From Streptomyces sp. NBC_01723 (lineage in GTDB: Bacteria; Actinomycetota; Actinomycetes; Streptomycetales; Streptomycetaceae): a stretch of DNA of 64,000 bases. This document shows positions 8,202 to 16,657 of the stretch, one piece after another; the stretch's first letter is position 1; every line of letters starts with the position of its first letter. A program made the position numbers and the translations under genes. The DNA is taken from the NCBI RefSeq assembly GCF_036246005.1, contig NZ_CP109171.1, positions 124,001-188,000 on the forward strand. Reading direction: 5' to 3'. The notes beneath the pieces were generated by a model that worked only from the letters and a program-made list of their open reading frames with translations, did not search any database and was not told the origin of the DNA.

Positions 8202-8784
8202 TCACGCCGCGGGTGCTGAGCACGATGTACGAGTCGTTGGCGTCCAGTCCGGCGTCCTGCTCGTTCGCGTCCAGCGTGGCGACCACGGCGCCCTCGTCAT
8301 CGAGGATGTCCGCGTGGTAGCGCAGCTCGCCGAGCTTCGTGACCTCGGCCGTCCAACCGCCCTCGAGCGCGTAGGTGCCCGGGCCGTGGTGCTCGCCGCC
8401 CATCCAGGAGTGGATCTCGCCGTCCACGCCGAGTACGACGTACATGCCGTTGGCGTCGAGCCCGGCGTCGTGCTGGTCGGCCTCGAGCGTGGCCACCACC
8501 GAGCCGTCGCTGACGATCTCGGCGCTGTAGTGCAGGTCGCCGAGCTTGCTGATCCTGGCCGTGCTTCCGTCGACCAGGGTCTTTGTGTCGGCCTTTGATC
8601 CCGCCTGGATCTTCGCGCTGCCCGCACCACCGTCGCCGGTGGAGTGGGAGAGGGAGACGGTGTCCTTCGATGCCGGGCTGGCGGAGGCATCGGCGCTCCC
8701 GGCCTGGAACGCGGTCAGTGAGAAGGCCGCGGCGGCGGTGAGGGCGGTCAGGCCGGCGAAACGTACGGTACGGCGAGTGGTCAT
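8185..8784 (-). CDS. small secreted protein with internal tandem duplication
   Basis: A 199-aa protein with a Sec signal peptide (twin basic start MTTRRTVRF, hydrophobic to AFQAGSADA). The mature part consists of two about 55-residue repeats. The first contains ISKLGDLHYSAEIVSDGSVV, DAGLDANGMYVVLG and IHSWM; the second contains VTKLGELRYHADILDDEGAV, DAGLDANDSYIVLS and VISSSM. The repeats look like all-beta modules. No enzyme motif is visible. An export-plus-duplication design also occurs in the lipoprotein at 5352-6116, though the two repeats are not obviously homologous. Confidence 0.8.
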   Translation of the reverse strand: MTTRRTVRFAGLTALTAAAAFSLTAFQAGSADASASPASKDTVSLSHSTGDGGAGSAKIQAGSKADTKTLVDGSTARISKLGDLHYSAEIVSDGSVVATLEADQHDAGLDANGMYVVLGVDGEIHSWMGGEHHGPGTYALEGGWTAEVTKLGELRYHADILDDEGAVVATLDANEQDAGLDANDSYIVLSTRGVISSSM

Positions 8785-8894
8785 GAGGGAAACCTCCTAC
8801 GGGTTATTGAGATCTCGGCCGTGTGTTGTTCGTTGCACCCTGGAAGAGGCACTTCGGCCGGCGCGGGTTCACCCGAGTTTGTCCGCGTGCCGTA

Positions 8895-9147
8895 ACAGAA
8901 GGACTGGCTGCCGGCGGCTCGCTATCGCGCGCTGCCGCCCTTCCTGCCCCGCAACAGCGAGGGCTCAAGCGGCGGTAGCCGGACAACCACGACATCGTGG
9001 CTCGATCACCCAGCGGCGCCGCCCCAATCGCTCGCTGGACTCGATTCCCTCACGGGAGATGCGCACGCCGCTCCGCTTCCCGCGCAGCCATCTGCGCAGG
9101 TCAGCACGCTTGTAAACTTGGTCGGCATGCAGGCGCTGGCAGATCAA
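8895..9147 (-). pseudogene. IS5-family transposase fragment
   Basis: Minus-strand reading gives LHADQVYKRADLRRWLRGKR, then GIESSERLGRRRWVIE. After a frameshift it continues with WLSGYRRLSPR, the C-terminal region of an IS5/IS1647-type transposase with its catalytic Glu context. Both ends are missing. Confidence 0.6.
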
Positions 9148-9420
9148 GCTGTTGGAGCAGGAGAACGAGGTTGTGCGGCGGGCCGCGGTCTACCCATCGC
9201 AGGCGGATCTGCCGGGAAGAGGATTTACCCGCTCGTGAAAGAGCTGGCCGGAGGCGGGGTGCCCGTCACGGTTGCGTGGCGGGTGCTGAAGCTCGCCAGA
9301 CACTTCTACTAGCGCTGGCTGGACCAGCCGGTGGCCGATGCCGTGCTGGAAGAGGCGTAGCGCGCGGATCAGGCAGGCATCGTGCTCGCCTAACTGCGGC
9401 TGCGTCTCGTGGCCTCTTGG
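9118..9420 (+). pseudogene. IS3-family transposase fragment (orfA/orfB junction)
   Basis: One frame reads IKLLEQENEVVRRAA, the leucine-zipper end of an IS3 OrfA. A second reads YPLVKELAGGGVPVTVAWRVLKLARHFY, a stop, then RWLDQPVADAVLEEA, the start of the OrfB HTH region. A frameshift and in-frame stops show it is dead. Confidence 0.6.
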
Positions 9421-9660
9421 GCGGCCTGACGGACGGCTATGACGGCGGATTCGTTCCGCCTCGCCGTCAACCAGGCGAGGGCGGACGTGGAAGGTGCGAG
9501 GTCGGTCACGTCGACGTACGTGACGCCCGGGCGAGGGAAGTAGGCACGGGCGGCCGCGGGCAGGAAGCACATCGCTTCGCCGACGGCCACGGTGCAGCAA
9601 CGATTCCAGCGCGGCCCGGACTCGGGCCCTCAGCAGCCCTGGTGCCGTGCTGAGTACAGC
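9393..9660 (-). pseudogene. LysR-type regulator, C-terminal fragment
   Basis: The minus strand encodes VGEAMCFLPAAARAYFPRPG, VTYVDVTDLAPSTSALAWLT and AVRQAAQEA, the last part of a LysR effector-binding domain. The preceding coding sequence (AVLSTAPGLLRARVRAALES) is in another frame. The DNA-binding domain is absent. About 200 bp further on (9661-9870) nothing is recognisable. Confidence 0.5.
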
Positions 9661-9874
9661 AAGCGCTGTACTCACCGCGGTCCAGCCAGAGGCCCTCCAG
9701 AGTACGCTCACCGCCAGCTTGACGATCACAGCCGGCGGCGCCAGCCTGTGGCCGACCATCCAGGAATTCGCCAGCACCAAACCCAAACGCACGCGCGGCA
9801 AGTGGCACTACGTGTGGGTGAACCGCTCCGGGATCGGTAGAGGCTCTATGCGTTGACTCCAGCCGCCGGTTGGG

Positions 9875-10405
9875 GCCGGTGTTGAGCGTAGTGGTTGGCC
9901 TCGTGCTCGTGGGGAGGGATGCCCGATAGCGGTATGGAGGCGCTGGTTGTTGAACCAGTCGACCCATTCTGCGGTGCCGAGCTCGACGTCGGCCAAGCCG
10001 CGCCAGGGCCTGCGGGGCTTGATCAGCTCCGTCTTGAACAGGCCGATCTGGGACTCCATGAGTGCGTTGTCCAGGGCGTCGCCGACGGTGCCAATCGAGG
10101 CGTCGATGCCGGCCTCGAGCAGGTGGGCGGTGAACGCGAAGGACGTGTATTGACTGCCCGCGTCCTAGTGATGAACGAGCCCGGGACCTGCTGGAATGCC
10201 AGCCCGGTCGCGACGCCACAGGGCCATGTCGAGTGCGTCGAGGACGAGCTTGGCCCGCATGCTGGTCGCGGCCGACCAGCCGACGTTCGTTCGGGAGAAC
10301 ACGTCCACGACGAAGGCGACGTAGACGATGCCGGACCAGGTGGCGACGTAGGTGAAGTCGGCAACCACCGCTCGTTCGGGCGGGATGCGGTGAAGTCGCG
10401 TGTAG
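9875..10405 (-). pseudogene. IS3-family transposase OrfB, integrase core with a nonsense codon
   Basis: The minus strand gives RDFTASRPNER, a frame change near 10370, then VADFTYVATWSGIVYVAFVV (first catalytic Asp) and VFSRTNVGWSAATSM. It continues with PAGPGLVHH, a TAG at 10165-10167, then DAGSQYTSFAFTAHLLEAG (second Asp), DNALMESQIGLFKTELI (catalytic Glu) and WVDWFNNQRLH. The TAG replaces the Ser of the usual HHSDAGSQYTS block. The N-terminus is missing at the boundary with the next gene. Confidence 0.75.
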
Positions 10406-10418
10406 GAGCGGTCTGTCG

Positions 10419-10880
10419 GTGAGGGTGGGGTCCGTGGATCAGAGCGAAGACCAGATCTTGGCTGAGGAGCTTGCTGCTCTCGGCGCAGTGGGTGGGGGTA
10501 GTGGTCGCTTGGTCCGGTCGGTGGCCAAGCTGATGAGGAAGAACGTCCATGAGGTCGATCTGCTTGTTCCCTTGCCTTTCGACGATGCGGTGAAGCGCGT
10601 CTCCGGTGTGCTCGGGAGGGCCGGTCACGTTATTGAGACCGTGCCAGTTCGCCTGGGTGAGGATGAAACTATCCGTATCGTCGCCAGCGGCGGTGCCGGC
10701 GGTCTGAATCCTGTAGTGGTGACCGCGCGAGTGCTGAAGGCCGATGGGGACAGCTCTGAGGTCTGGCTTCGTACAGCTGCCAAAGAGGGTCTGATCAGGC
10801 AGCGAGCCGGGGAGAAGACCGCCGTCCGTCTCGCCGCCCAGTTGAGCAAGGCAACCGGAGCGGACAGGGCAGGCGGGTGA
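10419..10880 (+). CDS. hypothetical protein
   Basis: A 153-aa protein without signal peptide or membrane segment. TAGGAGCG lies 8 nt upstream of the GTG at 10419; GTG codons at 10425 and 10434 are alternatives. Visible segments are a helical N-terminus (ILAEELAALGAV) with a basic patch LVRSVAKLMRK, a region PFDDAVKRVSGVLGRAGHV, and strands ETIRIVASGGAGGLNPVVVTARVL. The C-terminus is Arg/Lys-rich. I do not recognise the family. Its 5' end abuts an IS3 remnant. Confidence 0.55.
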   Translation: MRVGSVDQSEDQILAEELAALGAVGGGSGRLVRSVAKLMRKNVHEVDLLVPLPFDDAVKRVSGVLGRAGHVIETVPVRLGEDETIRIVASGGAGGLNPVVVTARVLKADGDSSEVWLRTAAKEGLIRQRAGEKTAVRLAAQLSKATGADRAGG

Positions 10881-10909
10881 GCGGCAAGCCGACAGCGGCC
10901 CTGACTATG

Positions 10910-11205
10910 TCTGAGCGTTCGATGCTTCCGGAGGCAGAGCCATCGGCGCGAAGGCGTGCTGTTCGTCGAAGAACTGCCGGGTCTTGAGGCAGTTATGGAG
11001 CTGGCCGAGGTAGCAGGTTCAGCAAGTGCCGTTGTGCGGCGGCATGCCAGTCTCCGTGGTCGCGTCGGCGTCGGTAGTGAGCGTTGGCTCCGGGTGAGGC
11101 GGTGAGGGCGGCGAAGGCCCAGAGGAAGCCGGCGTTGATGAGGCGGTTGTTCTTGACGAAGCGGCGGCCGACGAACCGCTTCTTGCCGGAGGCGCGGGTG
11201 ATGGG
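10910..11205 (-). pseudogene. IS110-family transposase, C-terminal fragment
   Basis: Minus-strand frames read ITRASGKKRFVGRRFVKNNR, LINAGFLWAFAALTASPGAN and HAAAQRHLLNLL, then in a shifted frame LGQLHNCLKTRQFFDEQHAF. This is the C-terminal (transposase_20) end of IS110-type enzymes, including the Ser-containing ASGKK..V block. It is joined directly to the relaxase fragment at about 11205. Confidence 0.6.
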
Positions 11206-11859
11206 TGCGGATCGACACGGCCGCGTGCGCGTGGAGCAGCGGCCTCGATTCCGTGGCCCTGGACTCGTAGTGCTGGAACACCGCGACGACCAGCCCGTCC
11301 TTGACCTGGTCGCGTTCCTTGCCGCCGGCCTTCCAGCGAATCTCCGCGACCGAATCCTCCAGCCACGCCAGGGTCTTGTCGCGGGCGATGCCGTTGCACA
11401 GCTCCAGCACCCGGCGGTGCCGGTCGTCCATCAGGACCCACGCGATGTGGGCGGTCGGCGGGGCCGGAACGTCAGGTCGAAGGCCAGCCAGGGGGTGCGC
11501 TCCTTGGCCTTGTCGGTCTTCGGCGAGCGGTTGTGCTCGATGGGCCTGCCCAGCACGGTCGCCCGCCTCGCCTGCTCCGGGGTCTTGCCCTGCGCCAGGA
11601 GCTCGCGCTCGATCCGGTCGGCGTCCGGGTGCCGGCCCTCCCCCAGGAGGAGTTCGGCCTGCCGCTCGGTCACCACGTCCCCAGCCGTCAGGCCGAGCGC
11701 GGCCAGGCCCCGGCCCTTCCACACGCCGGGCGGGACACCGGCTTCGTCCTGGGCGGCGCGCAGCGGCGTGCCCGCCGTGCGGCGGCCGTCGCCGACCATC
11801 ACACCGCGGAAAAGGTAGCGCCACCCGTTCCCCGGGCGGACCTCCGACATGCTGATCAT
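11206..11859 (-). pseudogene. MobF/TrwC-like relaxase fragment, frameshifted
   Basis: The minus strand from an ATG at 11859 reads VRPGNGWRYLFRGVMVGDG, RQAELLLGEGRHPDADRIE, then KGQ-type linker and TPWLAFDLTF. In another frame it continues HIAWVLMDDRHRRVLELC, KTLAWLEDSVAEIRWKAGG and DGLVVAVFQHYESRATESR. This is the N-terminal relaxase domain of actinobacterial TrwC-type conjugation proteins. It is frame-broken near 11440 and truncated at about 11206 by IS110 sequence before the histidine-triad region is complete. It is evidence of a former conjugative element. Confidence 0.65.
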
Positions 11860-12017
11860 CGACCCCTGGAAACCCGGCGCTGACCTGCGAGAAAGCGCGA
11901 TCCCGGGTACGTCCCGCCGGGCGGGAGGGCATCACCAGATCTTACCGGAGCGCCCGCCAGGCGGGCCGCCGGGCCAGCCCGAGACGGTAAGCCGCCGGTG
12001 TGTGCACAGTCCGCCGC

Positions 12018-12281
12018 ATGAACACGAACCCCCTTCACGGAGCCCCCTGCCCGCTGTGCGGTAGGCCCCTCACGCTGCGCCCGACCGTCACCGTCCACTC
12101 GAACGTGCCGTACCCCACCCGGACCGACTACCTGCCCCACTGCACCGCCTGCGCCAACGACCTGCCCAACGTGCAGAGGTTCAACGACCTGATGAACGAC
12201 CGCTACCCGACCACCGGCCGGGCGCTTCGTGCGTCCTGGAGGAGTTCACCGTGCCCACCTACGAGACCCTGCCGCGCTTGA
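12018..12281 (+). CDS. small zinc-ribbon-like hypothetical protein
   Basis: An 87-aa protein starting MNTNPLHGAPCPLCGRPL. It has two CxxC pairs (CPLC at about 11-14 and CTAC at about 43-46), spaced as in a zinc ribbon. The C-terminal 25 residues are Arg/Ser/Pro-rich and overlap the next gene by 31 nt. It probably binds zinc; a nucleic-acid role is only a guess. Such pairs occur on Streptomyces mobile elements. Confidence 0.5.
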   Translation: MNTNPLHGAPCPLCGRPLTLRPTVTVHSNVPYPTRTDYLPHCTACANDLPNVQRFNDLMNDRYPTTGRALRASWRSSPCPPTRPCRA

Positions 12282-12496
12282 CCGCCGACCTTCACCGCCT
12301 CACCCCGGAGCAGCACCGCCGCTTCCACCAGGCCGTGGAGGCCTTCCTCGACGACCTGCGCACCGGACGCGGGCGCTTCCGCGCCGGCCTTCGCGTGATG
12401 GGCGTCCGCAGCGCGCCCGGCGTCTTCGCTGCGCAGGAACGACGTACGACAAGGCCCGCCGAACGGTTCCGCATCCGCATCCGCATCTTCGCCTGA
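12251..12496 (+). pseudogene. mobile-element hypothetical protein, C-terminus altered
   Basis: From GTG 12251 (GGAGGAG about 7 nt upstream) the product begins MPTYETLPRLTADLHRLTPE, then RAGLRVMGVRSAPGVF. This resembles a family common beside Streptomyces integrative elements whose members are about 100 aa and continue with a Trp/Arg-rich strand region. Here the sequence after GVF turns into low-complexity RTTRPAERFRIRIRIFA, so a frameshift near 12430 is likely. Overlap with the upstream zinc-ribbon gene suggests translational coupling. Confidence 0.45.
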
Positions 12497-12521
12497 GCAG
12501 ACAGCCCCTACCATGCCGGCT

Positions 12522-13118
12522 ATGAGCGAACTCTTCGCGAAGGCGTCCGGGCACGTTCAAGCGGAGTACCACGCCTTCCACCTGGCTGATTCAGGAGAAT
12601 ACGCACAGCCGTCCTTCCAACCGGAGAACGGACTGATCTTCTCCAGGCCCGGGCTGGCCGTCGTTCTCACGGGTGTCAACGGCGGCCCGGTCAGTCTGAC
12701 CGTGGAAGTATTCCGGCGCGCCGTTCCGCCCCCAGGCTCCGTCGAGGCGTGGGACGAGGTGGTGGAGTACAGCGTCGAGTCCGTCTCCGGCGACATGAGA
12801 GTTGCAGCTTTGATGGATGACCGTCCCGAACTGCCGGTGCTGACACCGTTCGGGCCTGGCCATTACCGTATACGCGTCCACGCTCGCGGTCGTGACCACG
12901 CGTATGACGCTCACGTCACAGAGCCCCTGGAGGACTACCTCCTCCAGGTATGGCCCGGGCAACAAGAGCCGGATCTGGTGCACCGGCACAGCGACCGGTA
13001 CGGGCAGACCACCCGCCAAGCCGCACACGAGCAGCCTGAACAAGTAGCTCCCCCTGCTGCACCCGGGGACGGTTGGAAACGCGCAGCCAGCGACAGGCTG
13101 CACCGACGCAACGCCTGA
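12522..13118 (+). CDS. conserved hypothetical protein
   Basis: A 198-aa protein starting MSELFAKASGHVQAEYHAFH. Hydrophobic strands alternate (GLAVVLTGVNGGPVSLTVEV) and a highly characteristic segment GPGHYRIRVHARGRDHAYD precedes EDYLLQVWPG. Similar HARGRD proteins are frequent in Streptomyces accessory regions and have no assigned function that I know of. An all-beta fold is likely. No signal peptide. The tail after DRYG is basic and looks disordered. Confidence 0.6.
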   Translation: MSELFAKASGHVQAEYHAFHLADSGEYAQPSFQPENGLIFSRPGLAVVLTGVNGGPVSLTVEVFRRAVPPPGSVEAWDEVVEYSVESVSGDMRVAALMDDRPELPVLTPFGPGHYRIRVHARGRDHAYDAHVTEPLEDYLLQVWPGQQEPDLVHRHSDRYGQTTRQAAHEQPEQVAPPAAPGDGWKRAASDRLHRRNA

Positions 13119-13124
13119 CATCTC

Positions 13125-13325
13125 AAGGGCGGGGTCACGCAGACCCTGCCCTGCCATCCGTTCCACTTCGGCCAATGCTTCGCCCGCCAGATCGAGATCC
13201 CCATGCTCAGCGGCACAGCAAACGGGCCATCGTGACCTGGGCGAAGGCCCACAGCGATTGTCGAGAGGTCCAGGTTTTGCTGTCTCCCTTTGACGCTCCG
13301 CGAGTGGTTCCGAATTCCTCACCGG
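13125..13325 (-). other. gap with a possible degraded regulator fragment
   Basis: Minus-strand reading gives EHGDLDLAGEALAEVERMAG followed by QGLRDPALEMSG, which looks like a helical (TPR-type) stretch from a regulator, but no start, stop or second domain can be placed. Otherwise nothing is seen here. Confidence 0.2.
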
Positions 13326-14276
13326 CTAGGCATCGGTGACGTCCCGGGGCGTCACCGGGTGGAGGGAGTCGATGTCCTCCATGAAACTCAACATCCGGGC
13401 GTTGACGAGGTCGGGGTGGTCGATCTGCGGCCCGTGTCCGGTCGCGGCGACGATCTCGGCGCGGGCGCCGGGAATCACCCGGGGAACGCGTTCGAGCTGA
13501 CGCTTCGGGTGCACCAGCAGGCTGCGCTTACCCATGATCAGGTAGAACGGCGTCCGGATGGAGCCCAGCTCGGCGTCGGACAGCGGCAGTGGAGCGGGAC
13601 GGCGTATCCGGAAGGCCTTCACGCCGGCCTGGATCCAGGCGCGCAGATCCGGATCGGATATGACCGGCTGTTCCAGCCACTTGGCGAGAGCCGGGCGCAG
13701 CCGCTTGGGAGCGAAGGTGGCGAAGAGGCTGGCGAAGATCCAGACGAAGAAGCGGAGCCCCACCTTCTCCAGCCCACCCGGGTCGAGGGCGGTGACAGAG
13801 ACGATCCGTTCGGGGCGGCGGTGGACTTGATTGATGACGAGCCAGCCGCCGTAGGAGGAGCCGACGAGGTGGACCTTGTCGAGGCCGAGGGCGCCGAGGG
13901 CCTCGTCTATCCACTGGGCGGCCCGCTCGGGTTGCCACATCGGTTCGCGGTGGATGCTGCGGCCCGGGTCACCGGGGGTGTCAAGGGCGTAGACGGGGCG
14001 ATGGGCGCTGAGCGCGGCCGTGTTGGGATACCACATCGCGGAGCAACCGCCCGAGCCGTGGATCAGGACGACCGGCGTGCGGGACTCGGCCGCCGGGTCC
14101 GCGGGGCCGTACCGGTAGACGTGAGTCGTCCCGAAGCTCGTCTCCACGTCGGTCTCGAAGCGGATCGGTGCGCCCTTCGCATACAGCACGTCGCAGGCGG
14201 CGAAGTAGCGGTCGCGCAACTGGTCGTTGACGTAGCGCCCTATGTCGCGGCGCGTTCCGGGCGTGTTCTCGGACAT
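13326..14276 (-). CDS. alpha/beta hydrolase
   Basis: A 316-aa hydrolase-fold protein. HGSGG (73-77) forms the oxyanion region. The nucleophile is Ser141 in LVGSSYGGW, and His lies in AATGHGPQIDHPD near the C-terminus; the acid is probably the Asp/Glu after MGKRS. A hydrophobic cap segment (LRFFVWIFASLFATF) could contact membranes or a lipophilic substrate. No signal peptide. It is divergently transcribed from the TetR gene at 14418 across two tandem palindromes, so it is probably repressed by that TetR and induced by its substrate. Substrate unknown. Confidence 0.85.
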   Translation of the reverse strand: MSENTPGTRRDIGRYVNDQLRDRYFAACDVLYAKGAPIRFETDVETSFGTTHVYRYGPADPAAESRTPVVLIHGSGGCSAMWYPNTAALSAHRPVYALDTPGDPGRSIHREPMWQPERAAQWIDEALGALGLDKVHLVGSSYGGWLVINQVHRRPERIVSVTALDPGGLEKVGLRFFVWIFASLFATFAPKRLRPALAKWLEQPVISDPDLRAWIQAGVKAFRIRRPAPLPLSDAELGSIRTPFYLIMGKRSLLVHPKRQLERVPRVIPGARAEIVAATGHGPQIDHPDLVNARMLSFMEDIDSLHPVTPRDVTDA

Positions 14277-14304
14277 GGGCTACCTCCGTGCGATCCACTC
14301 TTTA

Positions 14305-14342
14305 TGATACGACCGTACCATATTAGTGATACGGCGGTACCA
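14305..14342. promoter_or_regulatory. two tandem TetR-type operators
   Basis: TGATACGACCGTACCA (14305-14320) and TGATACGGCGGTACCA (14327-14342) are imperfect palindromes of the form TGRTACG-CGTAYCA. They repeat at 22-bp spacing, about two helical turns. They lie between the divergent hydrolase and TetR genes and would let two dimers bind the same face. Confidence 0.7.
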
Positions 14343-14417
14343 TGAAAAGGAGCCCTTGAGCCGGACCAGACGGCGAACAGGGATCCCACCAACCCACCAT
14401 GGCCGGAGACACCACGG

Positions 14418-15044
14418 ATGCCCAAGCGCGTGGACCACGATGAACGCCGCACCCAGATCGCTGAAGCACTCATCCAGGTCGCAGGCCGGCAGGGCCTGCA
14501 CGCGGTCGGCATGCGTGACGTCGCCGCCGAGGCGGGCGTCTCACTGCGCCTGGTGCAGTACTACTTCCAGACCAAGGAAAAGCTGCTCTTCCACGGCCTC
14601 CAACACTTGACCGACCGCTTCACCGCACGCGTTGGCGCCCGCCTCGCCGCTGCCGGCCAAGACCCGGGCCCCCGCGCGACTATCGAGGCTCTGCTGCTGG
14701 CCTCGCTGCCGACCGACGAGGAGAGCCGAATCTTCCACCTTCTCTACAGCTCCTACTCGATCCTGTCCGTGACCGACGAGGCCCTCGCCGCCCAGCCCTT
14801 CATCGACAACCCTGACGCCGCCGAGAATGCCCTCACCCAACTAATCCAACAGGCACAGGAGGCCGGCCGGGCCGATGCTGGAGCCGACGCTCGCACTGAG
14901 GCGATCAGCCTGCTTGCCATGACGGCAACCCTGGGCACCAGCATCCTCGTCGGACAGCGCACGCCGGAGTCTGCCACCGCGGCACTCCAGTACCACCTCG
15001 ACAGGATCTTCAATCGCAGCCAGACCTCGCCTGCGACCCGGTGA
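14418..15044 (+). CDS. TetR family transcriptional regulator
   Basis: A 208-aa repressor. The N-terminal HTH covers residues about 10-55 (TQIAEALIQVAGRQG, VGMRDVAAEAGVSLRLVQYY, FQTKEKLL) and a helical ligand domain follows. The YFQTKEKLL ending fits the BetI/TetR_C_6-like subgroup. The divergent hydrolase and the paired operators in the 141-bp gap suggest control of both genes. The effector is unknown. Confidence 0.88.
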   Translation: MPKRVDHDERRTQIAEALIQVAGRQGLHAVGMRDVAAEAGVSLRLVQYYFQTKEKLLFHGLQHLTDRFTARVGARLAAAGQDPGPRATIEALLLASLPTDEESRIFHLLYSSYSILSVTDEALAAQPFIDNPDAAENALTQLIQQAQEAGRADAGADARTEAISLLAMTATLGTSILVGQRTPESATAALQYHLDRIFNRSQTSPATR

Positions 15045-15060
15045 CTTCCGCTCTTGGCTT

Positions 15061-15480
15061 CACCGGCATCGGCCTGATGTGCTGTTGAGCTGGGACATCA
15101 GCTCGCGGTTGGTGGCCCGAGTGGCTGCCAGATCCTCATCGCGTTCACCAAGCCGCGAGTTGAGCTCCGCAACCCGCGGCTCGAAGTGGGTCAGCTTCTC
15201 CTCGAGAGCGTCGGCGTCGTGAAAGCTCCGAGCCCAGCAGCCTGCCAGGCCTCCTGACCGAGGACATGGGACAGCCGTTGTTCGAGCTCGACGAACTGCT
15301 GGAACTGGCGGGTGCGTCGGCGAGGTTAGCCAGGTACGGCCTGGAGGAAGCGGCGACTGGCCTCGGGCCCCGAGGGGCCTGCCGACGGTTGCACAGCGCG
15401 GGCCAGTACGGCGGCGTGGAGATCGCCGTGCCGGTAGATCAGTTGCGGTGCACGTGTGCCAGGCGCGCAACGACAGACAA
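15061..15480 (-). pseudogene. DUF6262-like recombinase-accessory protein remnant
   Basis: Minus-strand frames read LIYRHGDLHAAVLARA (HTH-like), then FVELEQRLSHVLGQEAW. In a shifted frame they continue LEEKLTHFEPRVAELNSRLG and DLAATRATNRELMSQLNS. The order (HTH, coiled coil, ATNRELMSQLN terminus) resembles the small coiled-coil proteins encoded beside tyrosine recombinases in actinobacterial elements. At least two frame changes make it non-functional. From 15481 to 15706 nothing is recognised. Confidence 0.4.
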
Positions 15481-15706
15481 AGCGATCTTCAGCCTGTCGC
15501 AGGTCAGTCGTCGAAGGCGGCCAGGACGCGGCGTCCGCAGACTGAATCATCAGCGCATGCCTTCGCGAGCCGGTCGGCAGGCAGCGACCGGATAACGCTT
15601 CCCGTCCTAGCCGGATACCGCTCGCGGCAGAACGGATGCCCGCCTACCTCGTGGTCAGCTCGGAACACTGAACGGTCTTCGGCGAGGGACCACACTCGGA
15701 GTGCGC

Positions 15707-16246
15707 TCAGCCAGGCAGTTTCGCTGCGTAGATCCAGTCGAAGCCGTCGTATCCGGGGCCGTCGAGATGTTCTGCCCGCATCAGGCCGGCACGTACCGCC
15801 ACGCGCTGCGAGGCAGCGTTAGCCGGTCGGACTCGGGCGATCAGCGGGAGGTCGGTAACGTGGCGCGATACCCAGTCGGTCACTGCGGTCGCCGCCTCGC
15901 TGGCGAAGCCCTGGCCCCATGCCGAGGTGGCGAAACGGTAGAAGAGGTTGAGAACGTTCATGCCATTCAGGTCCATGGACTTGACCCCGCAGAACCCCAA
16001 TTGCCGGGCAGAGTTGTGGCGTCGGACAACCCAGTACCCGTATCCGCAGCTCTGCCATTGGTTGTTCCAGCGCTGATAGAGCTCCTCGGCCTCTTCGGGC
16101 CGGGCGAGAGCGTCGGAGGGATTGTGCAGGCAGGTTGCGGGGTCACTGTGGATCGCGAAGATTGCATCGATGTCGGCTTCGGTCGGACGCCGCAGTGATA
16201 GTCGGGCGGTCGACAGCTCATCGCCAGCCAGGTCCCATTCGCTCAT
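15707..16246 (-). CDS. GNAT family N-acetyltransferase (RimJ/RimL-like)
   Basis: A 179-aa protein with LSTARLSLRRPTEADIDAIF at the start, typical of the RimJ/RimL (Acetyltransf_3) branch, YGYWVVRRHNS in the middle and the acetyl-CoA loop near SAWGQGFASEAATAV. The C-terminal NAASQRVAVRAGL is the conserved motif in which a residue stacks on the cofactor. Substrate could be a protein N-terminus or a small amine. It is a single gene with debris on both sides. Confidence 0.85.
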   Translation of the reverse strand: MSEWDLAGDELSTARLSLRRPTEADIDAIFAIHSDPATCLHNPSDALARPEEAEELYQRWNNQWQSCGYGYWVVRRHNSARQLGFCGVKSMDLNGMNVLNLFYRFATSAWGQGFASEAATAVTDWVSRHVTDLPLIARVRPANAASQRVAVRAGLMRAEHLDGPGYDGFDWIYAAKLPG

Positions 16247-16657
16247 ACGAAGATCGTAGAGTCATGAAAATGGCGGCGCTGTGGACTCCGGCGAGGTAGA
16301 CAGTGGCGGACTCGCTCCCGGCCTCAGTCGTTCAGTACAGCCCCCACACCCGCCCTCCGGGCCGCCCGGCACCGTCGGACGCTGGCCCAGCCTATAGGCA
16401 CCAGCGTCACCCAGAACCGGAGATATGGAACAGGCACTGAAAGAGTGTTTCGTCCCGACAGGGTTGATTGGTGACGTTTCTCGAGTCAACCCCGGTACGG
16501 GACCTTTGGGGCAGACGTGCCTGATGGGGGTTGGGGGGTTCGTGTCGCCAGTCGGTAACCCGTTTCGTTCCGTCCGCTCCTGTCTGATCCCAACCCGCCC
16601 CCGTTTGACCTCGTTTGCGCCCTGGGGCGGCGGCCTGCTGGACGGTACTACCGAAAC
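16247..16657. other. 410-bp intergenic stretch
   Basis: No convincing coding sequence. A stem with 7-bp arms (GGGTTGA at about 16463 and TCAACCC at about 16488) lies in the middle, and the right part probably contains the left end of the following IS. Confidence 0.4.

Noticed and set aside
10625..11935. 436-codon minus-strand frame across the relaxase region as one gene
   Set aside because: Only its middle third matches a relaxase. The rest is out-of-frame reading of relaxase and IS110 fragments, so it was split into two pseudogenes.
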